Assembly (NCBI GenBank): GCA_964459675.1
Contig: CAYWNP010000034.1
Location: 1-23,353, forward strand
Source of the DNA: CAIZQW01 sp964459675
Lineage (GTDB): Bacteria; Verrucomicrobiota; Kiritimatiellia; RFP12; UBA1067
Direction: 5' to 3'
DNA: 23,353 nt
Part shown: in pieces, positions 15,342-22,845 of the stretch
Numbering within the stretch: the stretch's first letter is position 1
Layout: each line of letters opens with the position of its first letter
Notes under the pieces: model-generated
Databases searched by the model: none
The model's input: only the letters and a program-made list of their open reading frames with translations
What the model was told of the DNA's origin: nothing
Made by a program: the position numbers and the translations under genes

Positions 15342-16297
15342 TTCTTCTGTAAAGATTCATACAGATAATCGCCCATCTCTAAATATTTCTGTGCACGCTT
15401 GTAATTGTCCAAAATCGCGGGTAACCGACTCTCGTAGTCGTGAATGCTGCATTGCTTCAAGACGTTCTCAATGTCTTTCGCCTGAGAGGTATTAATCTGA
15501 ATAATGCCGTCCGGGTTAAAGAAATCACTAATCCGTTCAGCCCCCAGGTAAATGGGCACGGTCATGGAGAGAAAACTACTGGTAATGCGTTCCGTAAACC
15601 AGTAAGGTGAAACATCATTTTCAAACGCGATGGTGTAACGGTAATCTGTGAGTGTCTCGGCGATATCGACAAAGCCCCCCCCATCAAAGGTACCAAAAGT
15701 GTCTGCCAAACCTTCCCGCTTACATGTTCGAGCCACTTCAATCCTTAAATAGTGCAAGGGACACATCTTCTTTTTAGAGGACAACATCGATATCATCTTT
15801 GTCTTTTTTGCATACCGTTCAGGATCTATCTCAGAAACCCAAGCTGTCGCACATCCAGGAAAAAAGAGAGCATTCGGCAAACTCTCCAACAGTTCTGCAT
15901 CGTAAGTCAATATCTTGGTAAATTCCTGTGCGAGGCCTTTGTTTCTTTCAAGAGCCCAATAATCCTTCGGTTGTTTTATACGCGGCTCCAGGAGGAGACC
16001 ATACTTATTCTTGGGAGACCCCATGGTCTCGACCAGCGCATTACCCGTGTAAAAATGAGTGTCTAATGAATAATTGTACCTGTCCCACATAAAGTATTTT
16101 GATGGCCAGAAATAAGGCGTTAATGTGACATGCCTATCCCTAATGAAAAATACATCCAACTTCTGGCCGTATTTGTTATAAACATCTGGCTTCCCTGGCG
16201 GAATCGGACGATGTTCGTTGTAATAAGGAGGATAAATCTTCAGTCGGCGCTTGCCACGAATAGCATCAATAATATTCTGCACACTATTAATCTTCAT
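15338..16297 (-). CDS. Glycosyltransferase family 10 (alpha-1,3-fucosyltransferase-like)
   Basis: 319 residues. The GT10 donor-site block is clear: YRYTIAFENDVSPYWFTERI (219-238), then SMTVPIYLGAERISDFFNPDGII. In known FucTs the pair is Glu-Lys (TEKL); here it is Glu236-Arg237, a conservative change. Family members move L-fucose from GDP-fucose to a GlcNAc-containing acceptor in LPS or LOS. No GDP-fucose genes occur in the window, while a dTDP-3-acylamino-fucose module lies directly upstream, so donor identity is open. The gene has a G11 tract 10 to 21 bases before its ATG, merging with the Shine-Dalgarno AGG, and a G8 tract inside codons for Gly206-Gly208. It reads in the same frame as the upstream gene, separated by one TAA. 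Confidence 0.9.
   Translation of the reverse strand: MKINSVQNIIDAIRGKRRLKIYPPYYNEHRPIPPGKPDVYNKYGQKLDVFFIRDRHVTLTPYFWPSKYFMWDRYNYSLDTHFYTGNALVETMGSPKNKYGLLLEPRIKQPKDYWALERNKGLAQEFTKILTYDAELLESLPNALFFPGCATAWVSEIDPERYAKKTKMISMLSSKKKMCPLHYLRIEVARTCKREGLADTFGTFDGGGFVDIAETLTDYRYTIAFENDVSPYWFTERITSSFLSMTVPIYLGAERISDFFNPDGIIQINTSQAKDIENVLKQCSIHDYESRLPAILDNYKRAQKYLEMGDYLYESLQKK
15675..15682 (-). repeat. G8 homopolymer inside the GT10 gene
   Basis: Eight G on the coding strand encode the three glycines of FDGGGFVD (residues 206-208). Slippage here would remove the donor-binding domain, which begins just after at residue 219. Confidence 0.75.
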
Positions 16298-16307
16298 GTT
16301 ATTACCT

Positions 16308-16318
16308 CCCCCCCCCCC
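16308..16318 (-). repeat. G11 homopolymer joined to the GT10 ribosome binding site
   Basis: Eleven consecutive G on the coding strand run directly into AGGTAATAAC and the ATG at 16297, so the tract merges with the Shine-Dalgarno. It lies in the 42-base gap after the CgeB-like gene. Tracts of this length are slippage-prone in bacteria; here a length change would alter the leader and not the reading frame. Confidence 0.8.
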
Positions 16319-16339
16319 TACTAACAGCCCAACAAATTG

Positions 16340-17371
16340 TTATTTTTGAGCGTTTGAAACATCCGCGCACAAGAGTTTTTCGTAACGATCAATAACCAAT
16401 CTCATTCTCGCCTGATAGGTATGATCTCTTTTTACACGCGCTTCTCCCGCCTTGGCAATCTCACGTGTGATTTCAGGGTTATCCAGAAGCCATTGTATCT
16501 TCTGTTTTAACTCATCTGGGTTGTCATAAACGACAATCTCTTTATCAAACTCGAAATATTCATCCAAGTGTGGACTCCGTTGCGTCACCAAACACGCACC
16601 ACAACACGGGGCCTCAAACGTCCTCATATTAAAAAACATGTAACTGTCTAATTCGAATTGGGATATATTGAGAGCGATGGAATACCGATTATAATCGTCT
16701 CGCAGGTGTTCATTGGTTATCGCGCGATTATAAATCTCCCAATTCTTCACGCGTCCCACGAAACATTCCCATCCCCACCCCTTGAGAACAACGGGCAATT
16801 CCACTAAAGCAGAGAGGTATTTCATGCGGATGGGCTTTTGCGCCGCGCAAAAGTATATCTTGTTTTCTCTGTCAGGCTTCTGCTTGTTTCTATAAAACTT
16901 GTCGTTCACCGCAAAACATAATGTGGAAATCTTTTTTACATACTTTGGATGTTCACGTTGCAAGGCCATACCGCACTCGAAGAGATGATCGACTTGAGGA
17001 ATGTATTCCTCGACACCCCCAAAGCCATCTCCATCCCAGACAAAAATCTTTGTTTGAGGACGGAACGCCTGTGAAACGTGATAATAACACTTAGGGACAA
17101 AGTTGGCATTTGTCAGGAATACAAGATCTGGCTGTTGTTTCTCCAGAAGTCGTTTCCACCGGCCTGCACCCCAGCTAAAGCCATATTCCCGCATTTTGGC
17201 TCTACCCAAAAACAAGAAAATTAATCCCCTAATCACTTGGACCCATAGCGGATAGACATTAAACTGGACGAGTTTAACATCGTGCCCAAGGTCCCGAAAG
17301 GCTTCAGCGACATGCACATCCCAATTGAGATGATTTTTCTTCCCTAATACAATAATTTTGTATTTTGACAT
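16340..17371 (-). CDS. CgeB-like glycosyltransferase (GT-B, group 1 C-terminal domain)
   Basis: 343 residues. The first strand is KYKIIVLGKKNHLNWDVHVA; KIFVWDGDGFGG (108-119) ends the N-terminal half. The C-terminal donor domain has YSIALNISQ and NMRTFEAPCCGACLVTQ (248-264), followed by YDNPDELKQKIQWLLDNPE and a terminal helix, the arrangement of CgeB/spore-maturation-like glycosyltransferases. Such proteins are common in O-antigen and flagellin glycan clusters, but few have known substrates. It lies 19 bases after fdtB and before the GT10 gene; the upstream Shine-Dalgarno is weak (ACGG). A candidate for adding the 3-acylamino sugar made by the preceding genes; this is inference from position. 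Confidence 0.85.
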   Translation of the reverse strand: MSKYKIIVLGKKNHLNWDVHVAEAFRDLGHDVKLVQFNVYPLWVQVIRGLIFLFLGRAKMREYGFSWGAGRWKRLLEKQQPDLVFLTNANFVPKCYYHVSQAFRPQTKIFVWDGDGFGGVEEYIPQVDHLFECGMALQREHPKYVKKISTLCFAVNDKFYRNKQKPDRENKIYFCAAQKPIRMKYLSALVELPVVLKGWGWECFVGRVKNWEIYNRAITNEHLRDDYNRYSIALNISQFELDSYMFFNMRTFEAPCCGACLVTQRSPHLDEYFEFDKEIVVYDNPDELKQKIQWLLDNPEITREIAKAGEARVKRDHTYQARMRLVIDRYEKLLCADVSNAQK

Positions 17372-17390
17372 ACCGTTTTTCGCACGTGGC

Positions 17391-18476
17391 TTACCACTGG
17401 TTGATCACACGTATAACCGAAGACACCTCTTCATCTGTCATGATTGGGCTAATTGGTAAGCTGAGCACCTCGCGATGGATCTGCTCCGTAACGGGAAAAG
17501 TCAAACCATTCCACTCCTTGTAGGCTTCCTGCTTGTGCGGAGGAGTCGGATAATGAATCAAGGTCTGAATATCATGGTCAGCCAAATAGCGTTGAAGCCC
17601 GTCACGATCAGCACAACGGACTACAAACAGATGCCATACATGTCCATTCTCCGAAAGTAATTCTGGTAGACTGATTTTTGAATTAGTGATCTCTTCGGAG
17701 TATCTTTTTACAATAATTCTGCGCCGCTGATTATCCCGATCCAACCCGCCAAGCTTAACCCTCAGTATCGCTGCTTGGATCTCATCCAGGCGAGAATTCA
17801 CACCTTTATACAGATTGCAATACTTCTTGTGTGATCCATAGTTTCGTAAAGCTCTTAATTTATCAGCTACTACATCGTCATTTGTTGTAATGGCCCCGCC
17901 ATCGCCTAAACATCCGAGATTTTTTCCTGGATAAAAAGAGAACCCCGAGGCATCACCCAGATTACCCGTTCGCCTCCCCTGGTAGATGGCACCATGCGCT
18001 TGCGCTGAATCTTCAATTACCTTGAGATTATATTTCTTCGCTATTTCCCATATTTTATCCATATCCACGGCTTGCCCATACAAATGAACCACCATAATGG
18101 CTTTTGTCTGTGGGGTCAAGCGCGCCTCTATCAAAGCGGGATTGATATTATAGGTTCGAATGTCAGGCTCCACCAAAACGGGAATACACCCATTCTGGCT
18201 GATGGCAAGGATAGAGGCAATATACGTATTGGCGGGAACTATTATCTCATCCCCTGGACCAAAGTCGTATGCTTTTATAATGAGGTTTAAAGCATCCAAC
18301 CCATTTGCAACGCCAATACAATGCTTTGCCTCACAATATGCGGCAAATTCATTCTCAAACGCTTCACCTTCTTTGCCCAGTAAATACCAGCCGGAGTCCA
18401 ACACACGCTTCACGGCACTATCGATTTGCGTACGATATGCCTCATTAACAGCTTGCAGATCTAGAAATTTAATCAT
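17391..18476 (-). CDS. fdtB: dTDP-3-keto-6-deoxyhexose 3-aminotransferase
   Basis: 361 residues from the ATG at 18476, which has GAGAGG close upstream and gives the family N-terminus IKFLDLQAVNEAYR; an ATG at 18506 would overlap the previous gene and adds ten non-typical residues. PLP Lys185 is in FSFYPGKNLGCLGDGG and Asp157 in VIEDSAQAHGA; NGLDALNLII and PANTYIASILAI are FdtB/QdtB/DesV-type features. The enzyme aminates C3 of the keto sugar made by FdtA, with glutamate as donor. With FdtA and a hexapeptide acetyltransferase it completes dTDP-Fuc3NAc or dTDP-Qui3NAc synthesis; the C4 stereochemistry cannot be decided by reading. Confidence 0.9.
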   Translation of the reverse strand: MIKFLDLQAVNEAYRTQIDSAVKRVLDSGWYLLGKEGEAFENEFAAYCEAKHCIGVANGLDALNLIIKAYDFGPGDEIIVPANTYIASILAISQNGCIPVLVEPDIRTYNINPALIEARLTPQTKAIMVVHLYGQAVDMDKIWEIAKKYNLKVIEDSAQAHGAIYQGRRTGNLGDASGFSFYPGKNLGCLGDGGAITTNDDVVADKLRALRNYGSHKKYCNLYKGVNSRLDEIQAAILRVKLGGLDRDNQRRRIIVKRYSEEITNSKISLPELLSENGHVWHLFVVRCADRDGLQRYLADHDIQTLIHYPTPPHKQEAYKEWNGLTFPVTEQIHREVLSLPISPIMTDEEVSSVIRVINQW

Positions 18477-18493
18477 GGGCCTCTCTTTATTGT

Positions 18494-19147
18494 TTAAGGA
18501 TGCCATTCTTTTGCCTGGGCAATCCGTACGGCAGGATTTCCAGCCAACAAAGATTGTGCTGGATGGTCACCTTTGAGTACAACCGCGCGATGAGCAATCA
18601 CTGAATCAGCGCCAATGTGCGCACCTTTGAGGATAGACACATTAGGGGTCGCCCAAACATGATCATCAATTGTAACAGGTGAAATGCCGACTTCACCTCC
18701 GTACACATGATGATCGGAATCTGTGATAAAAATATCCCAAGCGCCAAGAAAATCTTTGCCAATCGTTATCATCTTTACGGCAATTAGCAAAAGATTTGCC
18801 GTGAATCCGGAAACACGTTCTTTCTCGCAACCCCCAATAATCAGACGTGCTCCTGGATTGACGCTAATGCGACAATTCGGACCTAACAAAAAATCCCCAT
18901 TAATTTCAAGCCGCGCATCCCGTTCAAGGCAGATAATAACAGGATCAAAACTCTGCATCCACGACATCAGTTCGAGCTGACCATTCAAAATGACTTTGGC
19001 CGTACGGTGCCGACGACAGTTTAGACGCATCTTGGAACTCGTTATTCGAACCTTCACCGGGAAGAAGTGCCCTGTCAATTGATACGTCGCACGAAGGCTC
19101 AAGCCCCATAGCAAGAAAGACTTAAAAAAGCGTTCTACTTTTTTCAT
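18494..19147 (-). CDS. Hexapeptide (left-handed beta-helix) acyltransferase, WcaF/maltose acetyltransferase-like
   Basis: 217 residues. After a basic N-terminus the hexapeptide repeats appear (LEINGDFLLGPNCRISVNP, read with its neighbours), then the acyl-CoA site DSDHHVYGG and VTIDDHVWATPNVSILKGAHIGADSVIAHRAVV, ending LLAGNPAVRIAQAKEW. This is the pattern of WcaF/LacA-type O- or N-acetyltransferases, with the DxxHH motif. It lies between fdtC and fdtB, joined to fdtC by an ATGA overlap. It may acetylate a hydroxyl of the glycan, or be the N-acyltransferase of the 3-amino sugar in place of its neighbour. The substrate is not determined. Confidence 0.9.
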   Translation of the reverse strand: MKKVERFFKSFLLWGLSLRATYQLTGHFFPVKVRITSSKMRLNCRRHRTAKVILNGQLELMSWMQSFDPVIICLERDARLEINGDFLLGPNCRISVNPGARLIIGGCEKERVSGFTANLLLIAVKMITIGKDFLGAWDIFITDSDHHVYGGEVGISPVTIDDHVWATPNVSILKGAHIGADSVIAHRAVVLKGDHPAQSLLAGNPAVRIAQAKEWHP

Positions 19148-19605
19148 ATTCTTTTAAGGATTTTTGCTGGATTCCCAACGACAGTCACGCCCGCAGGTAT
19201 ATTTTTGGTGACAACTGACCCTGCGCCGACCATTGCTCCTTCTCCTATTTCGATGCCTGGCAAAATCGTTGCATTCGCACCAATAGACGCCCGCTTCCGA
19301 ACGATAATAGGGGACAACGTAAACGTGACATTTTTGGATTGCGGATACTTGTCGTTCGTAAAGGTCACATTCGGTCCAATGCAAACATCATCCTCCAACG
19401 TTATCCCATCCCAGAGCTGAACCCCACATTTAACAGTAACACGGTCCCCCACCACCACGTGGTTTTCGACAAACACATGGGAACAAATATTGCACTCCTT
19501 GCCAATTTGCGCATCTTTCAACACCACGCAGAATTGCCAGATTTTTGTTCCCTCTCCAATATGCGGGCTCTGAACATCCGAGAGCGGATGAATGAAAGTC
19601 TTCAT
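19144..19605 (-). CDS. fdtC: Hexapeptide N-acetyltransferase for a 3-amino-3,6-dideoxyhexose
   Basis: 153 residues, almost entirely left-handed beta-helix repeats: KIWQFCVVLKDAQIGKECNI, ICSHVFVENHVVVGDRVTV, ASIGANATILPGIEIGEGAM, VGAGSVVTKNIPAGVTVVGN. The short length and the DVCIGPNVTFTNDKYP segment match the WbpD/FdtC/QdtC group that acetylates the C3 amine of nucleotide amino sugars with acetyl-CoA. It overlaps fdtA by the ATGA junction, has GTGAGG before its start, and the aminotransferase is two genes downstream. The symbol is given from context; QdtC is equally compatible. Confidence 0.82.
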   Translation of the reverse strand: MKTFIHPLSDVQSPHIGEGTKIWQFCVVLKDAQIGKECNICSHVFVENHVVVGDRVTVKCGVQLWDGITLEDDVCIGPNVTFTNDKYPQSKNVTFTLSPIIVRKRASIGANATILPGIEIGEGAMVGAGSVVTKNIPAGVTVVGNPAKILKRI

Positions 19606-20006
19606 GTTTTCCTCACTGTTTGCAAAAAAAGATCATAGTCGCGGATATAGTCTTCCGGATTATAATGCTCGGAAGCCAACACCATGACTACACAGCCATC
19701 CGAAAAATTGGTAAACTCACGCCAGATATTCCCTTTGATATGTAAGCCCTGCGCAGGAGTGTTCAAATGAAAGGTTTTTCTGGAAACCCCATTGTCCAAA
19801 ATAAAATCGCAACTCCCCGATGTGCACACAATCACCTGTTCGAGATTTCGATGGGCATGATGTCCCCGCGTCACCTCTCGACTCGTCCCCCAGATATAAT
19901 ATACACGCTTGATTTCAAACGGAAAATCATCTCCTTTTTCCAAAGCCACCAAAGACCCTGTGTGATCCCCTTTTACCGTAAAATTAAGTAATTCACAATC
20001 TTTCAT
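19602..20006 (-). CDS. fdtA: dTDP-4-keto-6-deoxyglucose 3,4-ketoisomerase (cupin)
   Basis: 134 residues, one cupin domain (WxcM/FdtA/QdtA family). GSLVALEKGDDFPFEIKRVY is the usual opening and RGHHAHRNLEQVIVCTSGSCDF carries the active-site histidines (His49, His50, His52). The enzyme shifts the keto group of dTDP-4-keto-6-deoxyglucose from C4 to C3 ahead of transamination. Its dTDP substrate needs RmlA and RmlB, not seen in this window. It is the first gene behind the promoter at 20064-20092, with a leader of roughly 50 bases; no good Shine-Dalgarno is visible before the ATG. FdtA (galacto product) and QdtA (gluco product) cannot be separated here. Confidence 0.9.
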   Translation of the reverse strand: MKDCELLNFTVKGDHTGSLVALEKGDDFPFEIKRVYYIWGTSREVTRGHHAHRNLEQVIVCTSGSCDFILDNGVSRKTFHLNTPAQGLHIKGNIWREFTNFSDGCVVMVLASEHYNPEDYIRDYDLFLQTVRKT

Positions 20007-20063
20007 AACATGTAAGTGTCTTGCGTTAAAAAATGACGTTGTTGGCTCTCTAAAGCTACTTTG

Positions 20064-20092
20064 ATTATATTTTGTTGTTTTTCCAATGTAAA
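20064..20092 (-). promoter_or_regulatory. Near-consensus sigma70-type promoter ahead of fdtA
   Basis: On the minus strand TTTACA (20092-20087), a 17-base spacer, then TATAAT (20069-20064). The -10 box is perfect and the -35 box differs from TTGACA at one base. Predicted start of transcription is near 20057, leaving about 50 untranslated bases before fdtA. It lies in the 151-base gap 20007-20157, the widest in the window. No clear terminator for the upstream gene was found in the gap. Confidence 0.72.
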
Positions 20093-20157
20093 GACCCGAT
20101 TTTTGGAAGCCGAACTAAATGCGCACACCTGCGTCATTGGGAGCAAAGCGACCCAGA

Positions 20158-20865
20158 TTACTGCCTTTTCCGTTTGGCCGTGGGGCCTTTCTCAAGAATC
20201 ATTCTGAGTAATGCCAAATAGCGGCTTGATCGTGTTCGAACTCGAAAACGAATAAAGGGCTTCAGATAGGCCAAACCAGGAATGAGTGTTTTTGGCTTAG
20301 GCTCAAAATCAACCAAGCGAATCCGATAGTGTTGAGGACTCACCCATTGTATAAGAATGTTCCGAGGATCAAAAAGTGCGATTGCATAGTGAACCGCCTG
20401 ATCAAAGAATTTTTCGATGTCCCGGTATAACTCCTCTGCCAACGAAGACCCCCTCAATCGCGCCAGCTCCTCATCTGCAAGTTGAGCGTAACTGCCATCA
20501 TAGCTTGTTAACATCGACTCCGTTAATCCCCAGCCATAGCGGGGCGAATAGAGAGGTTCCATGTGCTCTGGGAAAACGGACATCAGTTCCGCAGGAAGAC
20601 GCCTCTTCAACCGCTCATAATAACGCCACTCTTGCATGTTGATATTAAACCAAAAAAGATGCCGTGTCAGGGCCAACCGCATCCGCGTTTTTAAGGATCG
20701 AGGATGCCAAATATCGTGCCCACGGTAAATCACATAGAACTTTAAACACAGTGGCTTGTCTGGAACTTTATAGCAGCAACGAATAGTTCCCTCGCCTATC
20801 AATTCAAAAGCGGACAAATCCTCAGTAAACATCTTCCGCTCTTTTAAATAAAATCGCCAACTCAT
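20158..20865 (-). CDS. YrbL-like kinase-fold protein
   Basis: 235 residues, of the YrbL/PhoP-network protein family. The protein-kinase-like glycine loop is FELIGEGTIRCCYKV (20-34) with the likely ATP lysine Lys42 (LCLKFY). The catalytic-loop region is AIALFDPRNILIQ: Asn169 is kept, but the Asp expected five residues before it is Leu164. The metal-binding Asp is Asp186 in RLVDFEPKP. The E. coli YrbL I recall also lacks that catalytic Asp. Homologues occur in LPS-core clusters, where a sugar-kinase or accessory role has been suspected. An alternative start at 20832 (MFTEDL) is possible; both have weak Shine-Dalgarno sequences. The C-terminus is strongly basic. Function unproven. Confidence 0.8.
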   Translation of the reverse strand: MSWRFYLKERKMFTEDLSAFELIGEGTIRCCYKVPDKPLCLKFYVIYRGHDIWHPRSLKTRMRLALTRHLFWFNINMQEWRYYERLKRRLPAELMSVFPEHMEPLYSPRYGWGLTESMLTSYDGSYAQLADEELARLRGSSLAEELYRDIEKFFDQAVHYAIALFDPRNILIQWVSPQHYRIRLVDFEPKPKTLIPGLAYLKPFIRFRVRTRSSRYLALLRMILEKGPTAKRKRQ

Positions 20866-20899
20866 ACTAGCCGCCCCTGAGATATGAAATTAACACTCG

Positions 20900-21667
20900 C
20901 TAACCCCTAGACCAATATGCGGGTAGCCATGGCGCGGGTTTGCAGTAATGATGAAGCCTCTGCCCCTTGAACCCAACAAGCGCCTCATCAGGATCTGGCT
21001 TTCCATGAAAGGCCAAAATCCGACAATGGGCAGGCAACTTAGGAGTCAAAAAATAATTCAACGGAAAAGTCCACATCGAGTGGCGCTTAAAGCTCCGGAC
21101 CCACTCTGCTGGCCACCAATAGACCTCCTTCATCGCATACGTTAAGAATGCCTGCTCCGTTCGGAAGAAGCGTTTGTCAATCGCACGATCCATCTCGGCT
21201 AGAAAGGCTTCATAGATATAGTTTGATTTTCCTGCTTCAAATCGAAATACCGAAGAGTTCCCCACTGCTGGTGCTTTTTGCAAGATCGTCTTACGGGCCT
21301 CAACCCAGTTATGAATAATACAGTTCTTCCCTGGCATATAATCAAAGAAACAATCCAAATCGCCAGTGATCGCAATATCAATATCCAAAAACAACGTCGG
21401 TCCGATCAATCCTGCGGCACCATCTGCCGTCAACGATAATTTCATAAAGACATTGGGCCATGCCATTTTCATATGAGGATCCGGGAGAATAGCCACCGTT
21501 TCCACACCTTGATCCAAGCCTTTCGCGTCGTCGGTTATGCAAACAAAACGGAACGGACGATGTAAATATTTTTTAACTCCCGCATACACATTGTTGACAT
21601 AATATGCGGGGTAACGAGTCCCCCATTTAAAACAGACGACATTGACTAGCTCTTCTTTCATATTCAT
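20900..21667 (-). CDS. GT-A glycosyltransferase (GT8-like, LPS-core type)
   Basis: 255 residues from the ATG at 21667, which has AAGGGA six bases upstream; a TTG at 21694 would add nine residues that include this site. The opening LVNVVCFKWGTRYPAYYVNN is a GT-A first strand; the metal-binding DxD is Asp95-Asp97 in TLFLDIDIAITGDLD; GNSSVFRF and FRTEQAFLTYAM follow, and AFHGKPDPDEAL (219-230) is the C-terminal HxKP motif typical of LPS-core and GT8-type enzymes. It would transfer a sugar from a nucleotide donor to core oligosaccharide in the cytoplasm. It lies between a GT4 gene and the YrbL-like gene, 34 bases before the latter. Donor unknown. Confidence 0.87.
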   Translation of the reverse strand: MNMKEELVNVVCFKWGTRYPAYYVNNVYAGVKKYLHRPFRFVCITDDAKGLDQGVETVAILPDPHMKMAWPNVFMKLSLTADGAAGLIGPTLFLDIDIAITGDLDCFFDYMPGKNCIIHNWVEARKTILQKAPAVGNSSVFRFEAGKSNYIYEAFLAEMDRAIDKRFFRTEQAFLTYAMKEVYWWPAEWVRSFKRHSMWTFPLNYFLTPKLPAHCRILAFHGKPDPDEALVGFKGQRLHHYCKPAPWLPAYWSRG

Positions 21668-21726
21668 TATTTTTCCCTTGCTTCTCAAATCCAAAATGTC
21701 ACGGATTGCACTTCTTCAACTTTTCA

Positions 21727-22830
21727 TCAATCCCTCTTGTTCAAGACTTCTTCGTATACTGCAATAGTCTTTTCCACCATTTGCTTCAGCGAGAAGTTTG
21801 TGAGTGCGTACTCGCGGAGACCGGTCAGCTGAGTGCGGGACGATTCAACAATCGCTTCACCTAACGCTTCAGCATTCTCGAGTGGCACCAGCCAGCCCGA
21901 GACGCCCGGCTTCACAATGTCCAGCGCACCACCATGCGCTGTTGCAATTACGGGGCAGTTCATCGCCAACGCCTCCACTAGTGTCCGCCCAAAGGTCTCT
22001 GGTTTACGTGTTGTGGCTGAAACAACTACATTCGCGCAGGCGTAGACTTCTGGCATCTGACGCTGACTGCCTGTAAAAATGACCTGTTCATCGAGATGAA
22101 GTCGTTTGACAAGCGCCTTAAGTTCTTCAGCGTAATTTTCTTGGCCCGCCTGAGGACTTCCCACGATCAGTAGCTTCCAGGCGGGAAGTCGATCTGACAC
22201 CTTTGCCAATGCTTTGATGGCCCAGTCAATGCCTTTCAAGGATGAAATTCGCCCGACAATCGCGATCACGAAGCGATCGTGCAAATCATATTGACGCTTA
22301 AAAGCCTCAATCCATTGCCTGTCAACCTTCTCCGGATTAAATCCCTCCGCATCCATCCCACGGGGAATGAGGCGGAATTTTTCATCGGTAATGTCGTAAT
22401 TCCGCTGCAAATACTCACGCATGGCTTCACTAGCGCCAATCACACGCTCCGCACGTACCATAATTTTGCTGTATCCGCTCACGGTGTTGAACCCGTGAAC
22501 CGTAGAGACGACTGGAATGCCAAGGGGTTGATTCGCAAAGCGGACGAGCCAGCCTGGCACACGACTGCGCACATGCAAAATATCTGGCTTGAGTTCGCGC
22601 AAGATGGCACGTAACGTCAATACGCGAAAAGGAAAGGTTAGTGGATTTTTTGACTTCACATCGCAAACAATGTGTGTACCGCCCTCAGATACAATCTGGG
22701 AAACCAACTTCCCTCCTAACGAGATGACTGTGTTACGAATACCCCGACTAACAAATTCGCGGTTGAGATCAACCACGCCTCGTTCAGTCCCACCTTCATT
22801 CAATGAGGGTATAAGTTGTACGATATGCAT
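21727..22830 (-). CDS. Glycosyltransferase family 4
   Basis: 367 residues, full length. GGTERGVVDLN (13-23) is the acceptor-side glycine loop; IVGRISSLKGIDWAIKAL (191-208) begins the donor domain; PETFGRTLVEALAMNCPVIA (277-296) is the EX7E donor-sugar motif, followed by HGGALDIV. Retaining GT-B enzymes of this type build LPS core and O-antigen at the cytoplasmic face. It starts 15 bases after the ELM1-like gene, with only a weak AAGTGA upstream, so coupling to that gene is likely. Donor and acceptor unknown. Base composition is somewhat higher in GC than genes at the left of the window. Confidence 0.93.
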   Translation of the reverse strand: MHIVQLIPSLNEGGTERGVVDLNREFVSRGIRNTVISLGGKLVSQIVSEGGTHIVCDVKSKNPLTFPFRVLTLRAILRELKPDILHVRSRVPGWLVRFANQPLGIPVVSTVHGFNTVSGYSKIMVRAERVIGASEAMREYLQRNYDITDEKFRLIPRGMDAEGFNPEKVDRQWIEAFKRQYDLHDRFVIAIVGRISSLKGIDWAIKALAKVSDRLPAWKLLIVGSPQAGQENYAEELKALVKRLHLDEQVIFTGSQRQMPEVYACANVVVSATTRKPETFGRTLVEALAMNCPVIATAHGGALDIVKPGVSGWLVPLENAEALGEAIVESSRTQLTGLREYALTNFSLKQMVEKTIAVYEEVLNKRD

Positions 22831-22845
22831 AAAAAAATCACTTCA

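Noticed and set aside
20093..20157. Possible terminator after the YrbL-like gene (CGCA-GGTG-TGCG).
   Set aside because: The stem is only about four base pairs and no T run follows.
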